A stretch of DNA of 64,000 bases from Martelella limonii (lineage in GTDB: Bacteria > Pseudomonadota > Alphaproteobacteria > Rhizobiales > Rhizobiaceae). Positions 51,311 to 60,060 of this stretch are shown piece after piece. Under the pieces are notes generated by a model that ran no database searches, was not told the DNA's origin, and saw nothing but the letters and a program-made list of their open reading frames with translations. The position numbers and the translations under genes are program-made. The stretch is taken from NCBI RefSeq assembly GCF_013344475.1, contig NZ_JABUOU010000008.1, forward strand, positions 124,001-188,000, read 5' to 3'. Each line of letters begins with the position of its first letter. Position 1 is the stretch's first letter.

Positions 51311-52243
51311 TCAGACTCTCTTCCACTCGGCTTCGGCATCAAGCCAGCCGCTGTCGCGCTCCAGCAACTGCTTCTGCTCGGCCTTCGAATAGCCGCCCAT
51401 GTCGTGCTCGTCGGCATACCGGGTCGACTGCTCGGCAAAGACGCGACGGCCGTAGTCCATCATGCCGAACATCGATGCCTTTTCGAGGTAGTGCATGGTG
51501 ACGAGGTTGAAGCCGAGCTCGGCGATTTCCTCGAGCGTCACGAACGGCTTGCCGTTGACGGTCGCGACGTCGCCGAACATCTTCCAGCCCGGCAGAACCT
51601 TGGCGACCTTCCGGCATTCTTCCAGCGTGCGCAGGCCGTGGACATAGGTCATTTCGGCGCCGAGCTCTTGCGCGCGCACGCACCGCTCGATCGCATCATC
51701 GAGGCCCTTTTCGAGCTTGGATTCGGAGCGCGCGATCACAACGCAGTCCGTGCCCTCGCAGGCCTCGATGCCGGCCTTGATCTTGGCGAGCCAGAGATCC
51801 TGAGGGACGACCTCGTGGGTGACGTTGCCGTCGAGCTTGCCGGCAAGCGTCGCCTCTTCCATGGCCCGGCCGAACCGGGCATAGCCGCGCTCGTTCGGCG
51901 TGTCCTCGATCAGGATGGCGGCGGCGCCCGCCTTGGCGAGGCGCTTGCAGGTGCGATAGGCCTGTGCGACATCGCCGAAGCCGTCATCGGCGTCGATGAT
52001 CAGCGGGAGCGGCGAGTAGTCGGCGATCCGGTCGGTTGCCCAGACCAGCTCCTCCTGATTGTGCAAACCCAGATCGGGCACGCCGGACATGGAGAAGCCG
52101 AGGGATGCGCCGGAAAGCAGAATGGCCTTGAAGCCGGCCATTTCGGCGGCCTTGGCCGAATAGCAGTCCCAGACGCAAGGGGTGAAGACCTGTTCGCGGG
52201 CGAAGAGCTCGCGGAAAGTGGTTCTGGGTCGCTTGTCGAACAT
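51311..52243 (-). CDS. Isocitrate lyase / phosphoenolpyruvate mutase superfamily enzyme
   Basis: 310 residues. TIM-barrel metal site DADDGFGDVAQAY and EDTPNER. The catalytic loop KRCGH/KKCGH of isocitrate and methylisocitrate lyases is absent; the segment reads TPNERGYARFGRAM. So it belongs to a side branch, such as oxaloacetate decarboxylase, phosphonopyruvate hydrolase or an uncharacterised carbon-carbon lyase. It sits between the importer binding-protein gene and the permeases and is cotranscribed. It may process the carbon skeleton of the imported compound. Substrate unknown. Confidence 0.85.
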   Translation of the reverse strand: MFDKRPRTTFRELFAREQVFTPCVWDCYSAKAAEMAGFKAILLSGASLGFSMSGVPDLGLHNQEELVWATDRIADYSPLPLIIDADDGFGDVAQAYRTCKRLAKAGAAAILIEDTPNERGYARFGRAMEEATLAGKLDGNVTHEVVPQDLWLAKIKAGIEACEGTDCVVIARSESKLEKGLDDAIERCVRAQELGAEMTYVHGLRTLEECRKVAKVLPGWKMFGDVATVNGKPFVTLEEIAELGFNLVTMHYLEKASMFGMMDYGRRVFAEQSTRYADEHDMGGYSKAEQKQLLERDSGWLDAEAEWKRV

Positions 52244-52331
52244 GTGTGCTGGCCTTTGCAGGAAATCGTTGGTTGCACCGGACGGGCCGGCAGCGATCCG
52301 CCGGGAAGGCGGATCGCGGTTTCAGTCGTGT

Positions 52332-53948
52332 TTACTTCGATGCCGCGCAGGCGTCGTCGCAGACATAGAGATACTGTTTCTGCAGCATGCCGCCATCGGA
52401 AGGAACGATGCCGCCGGTGTTGTCGCGCAGAAGCAGGAAGCGGGTTTCGGAGCCGAAGATGTAAAGTGGCAGGTCTTCCGCCACCATCTTCTGGACCTCG
52501 TCATAGTCGGCCTTTACCTCAGCCTCGTCCATCGTGGCGCTGGCGGCCTTCAGCTCCTCATCCATCTTCGGATTATCGTACTGGCCCCAGTTGTAGATGC
52601 CGTCGGAAGCCAGATGACCGGAAATGGTCGGTTCCGCCCCATTGGCAACCAGAACGCCGCCGTCGACGCAGAGGTCGAAGTTCATCTGCTCCTTGCAGGT
52701 CTGCGTCAGCATCGCCTGATCGACGATGTTCACATCGATCTTGACGTTCTTGTACGCGCTCATGACCTGCTGGACGTAGGAGGCAAGGCGTTTCAGGTCC
52801 GAGTTGGAATAGGTCACCAGCGTCATTTCGAAGGGCTTGCCCTCCTCGGCCAGCGCGTCGAAAATCTTCTGCGCGTCTTCGGGATTGTAGTCCGGCAGCG
52901 TGTATGCCGTCTGATAGTAAGGCGAGGTCTCGGTGAAGTAATTGATCGGCGTGACATAGCCGTCGGACTGGGTATAGGCCTTCATCAGGCGGGCACGGTC
53001 GATCGCCTCGTAGAAGGCCTTGCGGGCGCGCACATCGGTGAACACGCCGGTCTTCTGGTTGAAGAAGGCGCGGTAGAGACCCGGAATCGGGATTTCGTGG
53101 GTGGCAACGCCTTCCGCATCGGCATTGGAGCCGAACTGATAGGGGTAACCCGCCATCATCGTCGCCCCGCCCTGCACGACCGTTGCAATGCGGCTATTGG
53201 TTTCCGGAATGATCTTGAAATTCAGCGTATCGAGATAGGGCCGCGGCTGATCCCAGTATTCCGGGTTGCGCTTCAGCGTCATCGAAATGCCCTGGTCCCA
53301 GCTGTCGAAGATGAACGCGCCGGCGCCGACAGGCTTGATGTCCGATGGCTGCTTCGCCGCAGCCAGCACCTTGGGGGAACCGATGAAAGGCGCCTGCTGG
53401 GCAAGCTGCGAGCCGAAATTGCGGTTGGGTTGATCAAGCGTGATGGTCAGCGTGAGCGGATCGACGATCTCGACACTCTTGTTCCAGGACGAAACGAAGG
53501 ATTGGGTCGGCGCCATGGTTTCCGGATCGGCCATCCGGTCCCAGTTGTATTTCACGGCTTCGGCATCGTAGGGCTCGCCGTCGGTGAAGGTGACGTCCGG
53601 GCGCAGCTTGAGGGTCCAGGTCTTTGCATCGTCGCTGGTGAGGTTCTCGGCCATGCCGCCCTGGATCTTGCCGTCGACGTCGAGATAGACGAGCACGCCA
53701 TAGATGGCATCACGAACGTCCATGGGGCCGCCCGGATAGGTGCCGTTGATGAGCGCAGGGTCCCAACTGGTGATATCCGAACCGTTGATGATGGTCATCT
53801 CGCCGCCGGAAATCGGCTGCTGGTCGTCCGCCAAGGCCCTGGTCGCTCCTGAAATCGCAGGGACTGCCGCGGCAAGCGCGAGTGCGATCATGGCCACCCG
53901 GCCCGAGCTCAGGAAAGTGCCGCTAAGGCGCTTTGAGTTGAATTGCAT
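52332..53948 (-). CDS. Oligopeptide-type ABC importer solute-binding protein (family 5)
   Basis: 538 residues from the ATG at 53948 with GGAGAAAC upstream; a TTG five codons earlier is the alternative. Signal peptide with core VAMIALALAAAVPAISGA, ending RALA. Solute-binding family 5 pattern: LTSDDAKTWTLKLRPDVTFT, then DGEPYDAEAVKYNWDRM. These proteins bind di- or oligopeptides, nickel, opines and other nitrogenous ligands. The surrounding hydrolases point to an unusual amino-acid derivative. The other importer parts follow downstream after the isocitrate-lyase-like gene. Confidence 0.92.
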   Translation of the reverse strand: MQFNSKRLSGTFLSSGRVAMIALALAAAVPAISGATRALADDQQPISGGEMTIINGSDITSWDPALINGTYPGGPMDVRDAIYGVLVYLDVDGKIQGGMAENLTSDDAKTWTLKLRPDVTFTDGEPYDAEAVKYNWDRMADPETMAPTQSFVSSWNKSVEIVDPLTLTITLDQPNRNFGSQLAQQAPFIGSPKVLAAAKQPSDIKPVGAGAFIFDSWDQGISMTLKRNPEYWDQPRPYLDTLNFKIIPETNSRIATVVQGGATMMAGYPYQFGSNADAEGVATHEIPIPGLYRAFFNQKTGVFTDVRARKAFYEAIDRARLMKAYTQSDGYVTPINYFTETSPYYQTAYTLPDYNPEDAQKIFDALAEEGKPFEMTLVTYSNSDLKRLASYVQQVMSAYKNVKIDVNIVDQAMLTQTCKEQMNFDLCVDGGVLVANGAEPTISGHLASDGIYNWGQYDNPKMDEELKAASATMDEAEVKADYDEVQKMVAEDLPLYIFGSETRFLLLRDNTGGIVPSDGGMLQKQYLYVCDDACAASK

Positions 53949-54049
53949 TGCCTGTTTCTCCAATCTCTCCGCCCTTGAACAGAACGGATATTTGTTCCCG
54001 TTGTTATTTTATATGCGGCGTGAATCACCCGCCGTTCATGCACTTGATT

Positions 54050-54631
54050 TTACTGGCTTTCGCCGGCCTCGTCCCTCCATCTTCTGACGGCCGGATGGGT
54101 GATATCGAAGAGGTCGAGTGCCCGGCCGACACTCTGGCTGATGATGTCGTCGATGGTCTTCGGCTTGGTATAGAAGCCCGGAACCGGCGGCATGATGATC
54201 CCACCGCTGCGCGTTACCTGATCCATCAGCGCGATGTGCCCGGCATGAAAGGGCGTCTCGCGCAGCATCAGCACCAGCCGGCGCCGTTCCTTGAGGCACA
54301 CATCGGCAGCCCGGGTGATCAGATCGTCGGCATAGCAATGGGCGATTCCGCTCATCGTCTTCACCGAGCAGGGCGCGACCAGCATGCCGTCCGAGCGGAA
54401 CGACCCGGAGGCGATCGCCGCCCCGATATCGCGGTGGCTGTAGGTGCGATCGGCAAGCGCGCGGATGTCGTCGGCGCTCATGTCGATGCCCTCTTCCTGC
54501 GCCGTACGGATCGCAGACGGCGATATCACCAGATGGGTCTCGACGTCCTCGATCGCGCGCAACATTTCGAGTGCGCGAATGCCGTAACACGTGCCGGAAG
54601 CCCCGGTGATGGCGACGATCAATCGGCGCAA
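54050..54631 (-). CDS. ubiX: UbiX-type flavin prenyltransferase
   Basis: 193 residues using the TTG at 54631, which has GGGAGAGAC upstream and gives the standard N-terminus (LIVAITGASGTCYGIRAL); longer in-frame forms add unrelated residues. Family motifs APCSVKTMSGIA, DDLITRAADVCLKERRRLVL and RETPFH are present. UbiX joins dimethylallyl phosphate to FMN, giving the prenylated flavin cofactor needed by UbiD. It is placed directly downstream of the ubiD-type gene (67-base gap), so the pair is dedicated to one decarboxylation. Confidence 0.9.
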   Translation of the reverse strand: MRRLIVAITGASGTCYGIRALEMLRAIEDVETHLVISPSAIRTAQEEGIDMSADDIRALADRTYSHRDIGAAIASGSFRSDGMLVAPCSVKTMSGIAHCYADDLITRAADVCLKERRRLVLMLRETPFHAGHIALMDQVTRSGGIIMPPVPGFYTKPKTIDDIISQSVGRALDLFDITHPAVRRWRDEAGESQ

Positions 54632-54698
54632 TGGTCTCTCCCGCAGCACGCGTTCCGTGCGCTGTTGCCGGAAAATCCGGGAGTGGCTGCAGATGTTT

Positions 54699-56123
54699 TC
54701 ATGGCAGGAGATCCGGACGGATTTCGGCAAGCAGATCCTGCATGCGCTGATAGGCCTCCAACGGTGGAAGCGCCCTGTCGTAGCCCTGGCGCCGATCACC
54801 GGCCTTCATCGTGGCGTCGTAGCCGATCTTGGCAACCACGCCGCCATCCTCCTGCGCTTCCGAGCGGTCGGCCGGCAGGCCGTCGACAATCAGGACATCG
54901 CGCTCGGCCCGCATGCGGGTCATCTTGGCGAGCTCGACCGCGGCGAGGTCCCAGGGGTCGACATCATCGTCGACGATGGTGACATTCTTGATGATGCTGA
55001 CCGCGCCCCAGCAGATCGCCATGGCGCGCCGCGCCTGTCCGGGCCGGGGCGAGCGGAGCTGCACGATCACATCATTTCTGCCCGATCCCGATGCGGTGAC
55101 GGCCACCTCGCCGACATTCTGCAGCGATCGCGAGAGCTGGGCTTTGAGCGATGCCGCGATCGGCACGGCGGCGATGTAGATATGCTCGGCGTGGTAGCCG
55201 GGCTCGATCACCTGGAACATGGCATCGGTACGATTGGTGCGCGCCTGGAAGGTGCAGATCAGACCGCTGCCGTAATCTTCATACATGCCGTGATATTCCG
55301 ATACCGGCCCTTCGACATGAGCCCGATCGGAATGGATCAGGCCTTCGAGCACGATCTCGGCTTCGGCCGGCACCAGCAGATCGGACGTGATCGTCTTGGT
55401 CATGCGCACCGGGGCACCGAGGAGCGCGCCGGCATTCTCCATCTCGTCATCGCCAAGGCCGAGATAGAGGCACGCGGCAAGCTGAATGGCCGGATGCGCG
55501 CCGAGGACCACGGCAAAGGGAAGCGGCCTGCCCATAGCCGCGGCCTTGCGCGCCATGATCGCCAGATGGTGGTTCGGCGCAATCCCGATCATCGCCTCGC
55601 TGCCGCCGAGAACCTTGAGGCGCGCATAGGACGCATTGCCAAGCCCGGCTTCCGGATCCTTCGCGATGATCATGCCGGCGGTGATATAGGGCGCGGTTTC
55701 GCGCTCGAAGAAGTACGGGACCGGCAGGCCAGACAGGACATTTTCGCGCACGACAACCTGCTGGACCGGCGCATCCTGCACGACCTCCGGCTTGATGGGC
55801 TGGCGTACGGCATCCGTCAGCGTCGCCTGGATCTCGTGGACATCAACGCCCAGCGCCATGGCGATCCGCGCGCGGCTCGTCAGCAGATTGCCGAACAACC
55901 TTATCTGCGATCCCTCCACCCGCTCGAAGCGCACCGCGGCGCGGTCATCGGCAAGCGAGAGCATGGCGGAAACGTCGAACTTGGCGCTCACGGGCTTTTC
56001 GACGACGAGGAGTTCACCCCTGCCCTCAAGGTCGTCCAGCATCGCCCTGCATGACTGATCGCCCCCGAGGCTGTTACCTGCCGCAAGGTTGGGGGATCGG
56101 TTTAGTTCCAACAAAGATTTCAC
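54699..56123 (-). CDS. UbiD-family prenylated-FMN decarboxylase
   Basis: 474 residues from a GTG at 56123 with GAAGGACC upstream. The family core begins near AMLDDLEGRGELLVV, so a later start (ATG at 56042) is possible. UbiD motifs: IGIAPNHHLAIMARKA, EGPVSEYHGMY with the catalytic Glu, and MTRMRAERD. These enzymes reversibly (de)carboxylate aromatic or alpha,beta-unsaturated acids. The ammonia-lyase in the same cluster makes alpha,beta-unsaturated acids, which would fit, but no substrate can be read from the sequence. First gene of the minus-strand cluster. Confidence 0.9.
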   Translation of the reverse strand: MKSLLELNRSPNLAAGNSLGGDQSCRAMLDDLEGRGELLVVEKPVSAKFDVSAMLSLADDRAAVRFERVEGSQIRLFGNLLTSRARIAMALGVDVHEIQATLTDAVRQPIKPEVVQDAPVQQVVVRENVLSGLPVPYFFERETAPYITAGMIIAKDPEAGLGNASYARLKVLGGSEAMIGIAPNHHLAIMARKAAAMGRPLPFAVVLGAHPAIQLAACLYLGLGDDEMENAGALLGAPVRMTKTITSDLLVPAEAEIVLEGLIHSDRAHVEGPVSEYHGMYEDYGSGLICTFQARTNRTDAMFQVIEPGYHAEHIYIAAVPIAASLKAQLSRSLQNVGEVAVTASGSGRNDVIVQLRSPRPGQARRAMAICWGAVSIIKNVTIVDDDVDPWDLAAVELAKMTRMRAERDVLIVDGLPADRSEAQEDGGVVAKIGYDATMKAGDRRQGYDRALPPLEAYQRMQDLLAEIRPDLLP

Positions 56124-56319
56124 GCAGACGGTCCTTCACCCCAATCATGTTCTGAGGCGATTATGAAAGACGGCAGCACCGCGCGGTAGCGGCGATCCGT
56201 CGAAGCAGGCCATAGGAAAAATTGAACCGGTGGCACAGAAGGCGGGTTAAGGAATTGTCGATTGATTTAGAGAGGTTCCTAATTGTAAGTTAGCAAAAAT
56301 CAAAAAAAACAGGTGCTCG
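56124..56319. other. Divergent promoter region between ubiD-type and PAS kinase genes
   Basis: 196 bases. The right half is AT-rich and contains LysR-like T-N11-A arrangements by chance-level frequency only. It must hold the promoters of both the 15-kb cluster and the kinase unit. No confident hexamers identified. Confidence 0.4.
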
Positions 56320-57768
56320 ATGCAATCGGTGCGAGACGGCGGAAATTCCTACGGGAAAGCAGCCATGAACATCACGCCGGAGGGCGTAATTTCATACTGG
56401 AGCGGCGCCGCCGAGCAACTGCTCGGTTACTCTTCAGATGAGATCGTCGGAAGAAACCTTTTCGAGCGTCTCGTTCCCTCGCGTTACGAAACCGGCTTCA
56501 TCAAGCATCTGAGCCTGTCACAGCTGTCTTCCGATGGCGCGAATTTCGAATTCCCGTGCCTGCACAAGGACGGCTGTTTCATCGACATTTGCGCCTCCGT
56601 CGCACCGATCGTCACGGAAGGCACACGCACTCCCGGCTATACTGCAATCCTTGAAAACCTCGCCTTTCGCCGCAGCATGCAGGATCGCCTGGTGGCAATT
56701 CTCGAGACCATACCGACCGGTGTTCTGGTGGTCGATGAAGCCGGCACGATCGACCTGGTGAACAGGCATTTCGAGGTGATGTCCGCCTATCCCCGCAGGG
56801 AGCTGAAGGGAATGAAGGTCGAGCAACTGGTGCCGGACAAGCATCGCGCGGCCCATGCCGGGCACCGGCATGAATATTTCAGGAAGCCTGTTCCAAGGCT
56901 CATGGGCAATGGTCGCGATCTGACCCTGCGGCGCAAGGATGGCAGTGAAATACCGGTTGAGGTCGGCATCAGCGCCGTTGCCGTGCCCACCGGAAAGCAG
57001 GTTCTGGCGATCGTGACCGATATTTCCCAGCGGGTCGAAACCGAGGAACGGCTGAACCGGCAGCAGGTCGATCTCGAGCGCACGGTCGAGGAGCTCACGA
57101 CCTTTGCCTATGTCGCTTCCCATGACCTGAAATCGCCGCTGCGGGGCATCGCGCAGATTTCACAATGGATCGAAGAGGATATGGACGACCGGGAAGCGGT
57201 TTCCGATCATATCAGGCTGCTGCGCAGCCGCATCGCCCGGATGGAGCGGCTTCTGAACGATCTCCTCGCCTATTCCCGTGCCGGCCGTTCTGCCGGCGGC
57301 ATGGGCGAGGTGTCCATCGCGGTGGTGGGGCGGGACATCTTCGAGCTGCTCTCGCCGCCGGAAGGCATGAGGCTCAGCCTCGATGGCGACCTGCCGACCT
57401 TCCAGACCCTTCGCACGCCGCTGGAGCAGATCATTCACAACCTTTTCTCCAACGCGATCAAGCACCACGACCGCGCAGCGGAAGGCAACATCACGCTCTC
57501 TTGCCAGCAGGCATCGCGCGCGTTTTTCGAATTCTGCGTCAAGGATGACGGGCCCGGAATCGACCCGCAATATCATGAACGCGTGTTCGGAATGTTCCAG
57601 ACGCTGCGCCCGCGCGATGAAGTCGAAGGGAGCGGCATGGGGCTTGCGCTGATCCGCAAGATCGTCACCACCTTTGGCGGAACGGTTTGGATCGTATCCG
57701 AAGCGGGACAGGGCTGTGCGGTGCATTTTACGTGGCCTGTTGAGATTGAGACGAAGGACAAAGCATGA
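56320..57768 (+). CDS. PAS-PAS sensor histidine kinase
   Basis: 482 residues. Two PAS domains (about 15-120 and 125-240; ITPEGVISYWSGAAEQLLGY and LVVDEAGTIDLVNRHFEVMS), a coiled-coil linker, HisKA with phospho-acceptor His268 (VASHDLKSPLRGIAQIS) and HATPase with DDGPGI and GMGLALI. No membrane helix, so it senses a cytoplasmic signal such as redox state, light or a small ligand. The H box SHDLKSPL is of the phytochrome-associated type. It overlaps the receiver gene by 4 bases. Confidence 0.93.
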   Translation: MQSVRDGGNSYGKAAMNITPEGVISYWSGAAEQLLGYSSDEIVGRNLFERLVPSRYETGFIKHLSLSQLSSDGANFEFPCLHKDGCFIDICASVAPIVTEGTRTPGYTAILENLAFRRSMQDRLVAILETIPTGVLVVDEAGTIDLVNRHFEVMSAYPRRELKGMKVEQLVPDKHRAAHAGHRHEYFRKPVPRLMGNGRDLTLRRKDGSEIPVEVGISAVAVPTGKQVLAIVTDISQRVETEERLNRQQVDLERTVEELTTFAYVASHDLKSPLRGIAQISQWIEEDMDDREAVSDHIRLLRSRIARMERLLNDLLAYSRAGRSAGGMGEVSIAVVGRDIFELLSPPEGMRLSLDGDLPTFQTLRTPLEQIIHNLFSNAIKHHDRAAEGNITLSCQQASRAFFEFCVKDDGPGIDPQYHERVFGMFQTLRPRDEVEGSGMGLALIRKIVTTFGGTVWIVSEAGQGCAVHFTWPVEIETKDKA

Positions 57769-58232
57769 GTGAAGATCAGAATCCGACCTCTCCGGCAGAG
57801 CCACAGGCCTTTCGGCATGCCTCCATTTTCGTCGTAGACGATGATGATATCGATGTGACGTCGATCCGCCGGAGCCTCAAGAAACTGCGGCTTCTGAACC
57901 CCATCGTCAGGGCACGGGACGGGCAGGAGGCGCTCGACATGCTGCGGGATGGCAGGGTGCAGGCGCCCTATATCATTCTGCTCGACCTGAACATGCCACG
58001 GCTCGGCGGGCTGGAGTTTCTGCGCATCCTGCGTGAGGATCCTGTCCTCACCAACGCGATCGTTTTCGTACTGACGACATCGCAGGCGGATGAGGATATC
58101 ACGGCCGCCTACCGCGACCACGTTGCCGGCTATATGCTGAAACAGCGGGTGGGAGAGGACTTCCTGAACCTTATCGGATTGATCGAACATTATTGGCGTC
58201 TGGTCGAACTGCCTGGCGACAGTTCGTCATGA
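57765..58232 (+). CDS. Single-domain response regulator (Rcp1-like)
   Basis: 155 residues, one receiver domain with acidic pocket VDDDDIDV, phospho-acceptor Asp74 (ILLDLNMPRLGG), Thr in VLTTSQADED and Lys in YMLKQRVG. No output domain. Proteins of this type accept phosphate from PAS or phytochrome kinases and pass it on or act as sinks. ATGA overlaps with both neighbours show one translational unit with the kinase and the GGDEF-EAL protein. Confidence 0.93.
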   Translation: MSEDQNPTSPAEPQAFRHASIFVVDDDDIDVTSIRRSLKKLRLLNPIVRARDGQEALDMLRDGRVQAPYIILLDLNMPRLGGLEFLRILREDPVLTNAIVFVLTTSQADEDITAAYRDHVAGYMLKQRVGEDFLNLIGLIEHYWRLVELPGDSSS

Positions 58233-59941
58233 GGATACTGCTTGTCGACGATGATGAAGTCGATCGCCGGACGGTGATGCGCCTGCTGGCCACAGAAAGG
58301 CAGGACATCGAGATTGTCGTCGCAAAAACCGCGGCCGAAGCGCTGGACCTGATCGGGCATGACAGTTTCGATACCGTCCTTCTCGACTATCGGCTGCCTG
58401 ACATGGACGGCATGGATGTCCTGAAAACCATTCAGGCGGAAAACGCGCGCGGCATGGCAATCATCATGCTGACCGGCATGACGGACGAAGAGCAGGAACG
58501 ACAGTGCATCGAAGCTGGCGCGCAGGACTTCGTCCCGAAAAGCGAGGTCAACGCGCAGCGCCTCAGGCGCGCCATGATGCACAGCCGCATAAGGCTCATG
58601 CTGGAACAGCGCCTGCGCGACAGCCGGAGCCAATTGCAGCAAATGGCGGAAACGGACACGCTGACAGGCCTCGGCAACCGCTACCGTTTCGAACAGGCAC
58701 TGGCGGCAGAAACCGAAGCGCTCCGCAAGGGCGACGGCGCCGGCTGTGCCCTGTTTCTGATCGATATCGACAATTTCAAGCTCGTGAATGACAGCTTCGG
58801 CCATCACGCGGGCGATGCACTGCTGATGGAAACCGCCGAGCGGCTGGCAGATCGGACGGCCCCTTCCAACGTTGTCTGCAGGCTCGGCGGTGACGAATTC
58901 GCCATCATTGTGCCTGGCAACTTTGCCTGCGAACAGCTCGACGCCTTCGCCGTGAGGCTCCAGAGCCTTTTCGAAAAACCATTTTCGCTCGGCCACAACT
59001 CCATCGTGATCGGCATCTCGGCGGGGATCGCCAAACTGACAGCGATAGCACCTGCGACAAACGACCTGCTGAAGGCGGCGAGCATCGCTCTCAGATCCGC
59101 GAAAAAGGAGGGCAAGAACGGTTTCAAGCATTTCTCGTCCGACATGCGCGAGGAGGCCGTTCGTCATGCAGAGCTCGCCTATGACATGCAGAAGCCCGAC
59201 TTCACCAGTCAGCTCGCGCTGCATTACCAGCCGCTGTTCGAGGCATCCTCCAAAACGCTTTGCGGCGCGGAAGCACTGGTACGCTGGCAGCATCCCGTTC
59301 ACGGGCTGCTGGCGCCTGGCGCGTTCCTGCCGACCGCCCAGGCCGCGGGCCTCATGAAGAAGGTCGACGGCTGGGTGCACAGGGCCGCCTGCAATCAGGT
59401 TTCCGAATGGCATCGCAAGGGACAGGTCGGCAGGACCTTCCGCATGTCGTTCAATGCCTGCGCAGCAACATTGCGACAGGACGCCTTCGCGGACGCGCTT
59501 CTCGAAGATGTCGCTGCAAGCGGGGCGCCGCCAACGCTGCTGCGTCTCGAGATCACCGAGACGGACCTGATAGCGAATTTCGAACACGCAGCCTGCCAGT
59601 TGCTTCGCCTGCGTGAGCGCGGCATCGACATTGCCATTGACGACTTCGGGACGGGGTATTCCTCGCTGTCATACCTCAGACGCCTGCCCGCCGACACGGT
59701 GAAGCTGGATCGCGCCTTTGTCAAAAATGTCCCGGTCAGCGAAGAGGAACGCCGACTGCTGAAGGCGCTGATCACCCTGGCGCACAGTCTCGGCCTGTCC
59801 GTCACCTGCGAGGGAATTGAAGAGCGGGATCAGAGCATATTCTGCGAGAGCTACGGGGCGGATGTGCTGCAGGGCTTCTATTACGGCCGCCCGCTGTCGG
59901 CGTCGGACTTCGCCGACAGCTTTCTGCAGCAACCCGGCTGA
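58229..59941 (+). CDS. Receiver-GGDEF-EAL cyclic di-GMP enzyme
   Basis: 571 residues from the ATG at 58229, overlapping the preceding stop by 4 bases. Receiver domain with Asp53 (VLLDYRLPDMDG). GGDEF at 220-224 is canonical, but the upstream RxxD inhibitory site is missing. EAL at 348-350 with the usual partners ITETDL, DDFGTGYSS, KLDRAFV and CEGIEE, so both activities may be present. Phosphorylation of the receiver by the upstream kinase would switch cyclic di-GMP synthesis or breakdown. No membrane segment. Confidence 0.93.
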   Translation: MRILLVDDDEVDRRTVMRLLATERQDIEIVVAKTAAEALDLIGHDSFDTVLLDYRLPDMDGMDVLKTIQAENARGMAIIMLTGMTDEEQERQCIEAGAQDFVPKSEVNAQRLRRAMMHSRIRLMLEQRLRDSRSQLQQMAETDTLTGLGNRYRFEQALAAETEALRKGDGAGCALFLIDIDNFKLVNDSFGHHAGDALLMETAERLADRTAPSNVVCRLGGDEFAIIVPGNFACEQLDAFAVRLQSLFEKPFSLGHNSIVIGISAGIAKLTAIAPATNDLLKAASIALRSAKKEGKNGFKHFSSDMREEAVRHAELAYDMQKPDFTSQLALHYQPLFEASSKTLCGAEALVRWQHPVHGLLAPGAFLPTAQAAGLMKKVDGWVHRAACNQVSEWHRKGQVGRTFRMSFNACAATLRQDAFADALLEDVAASGAPPTLLRLEITETDLIANFEHAACQLLRLRERGIDIAIDDFGTGYSSLSYLRRLPADTVKLDRAFVKNVPVSEEERRLLKALITLAHSLGLSVTCEGIEERDQSIFCESYGADVLQGFYYGRPLSASDFADSFLQQPG

Positions 59942-60060
59942 CCTCCGCCGCGCCCCCGACTGTGGCTTTCGCGGCACCGGTATGCCACTGAGTTTGCAGG
60001 GCTTCACCACCGATCGCGGCCCCGTCAGCCGGAGCGCTCGACGGGATGTCTGTCATTCTC

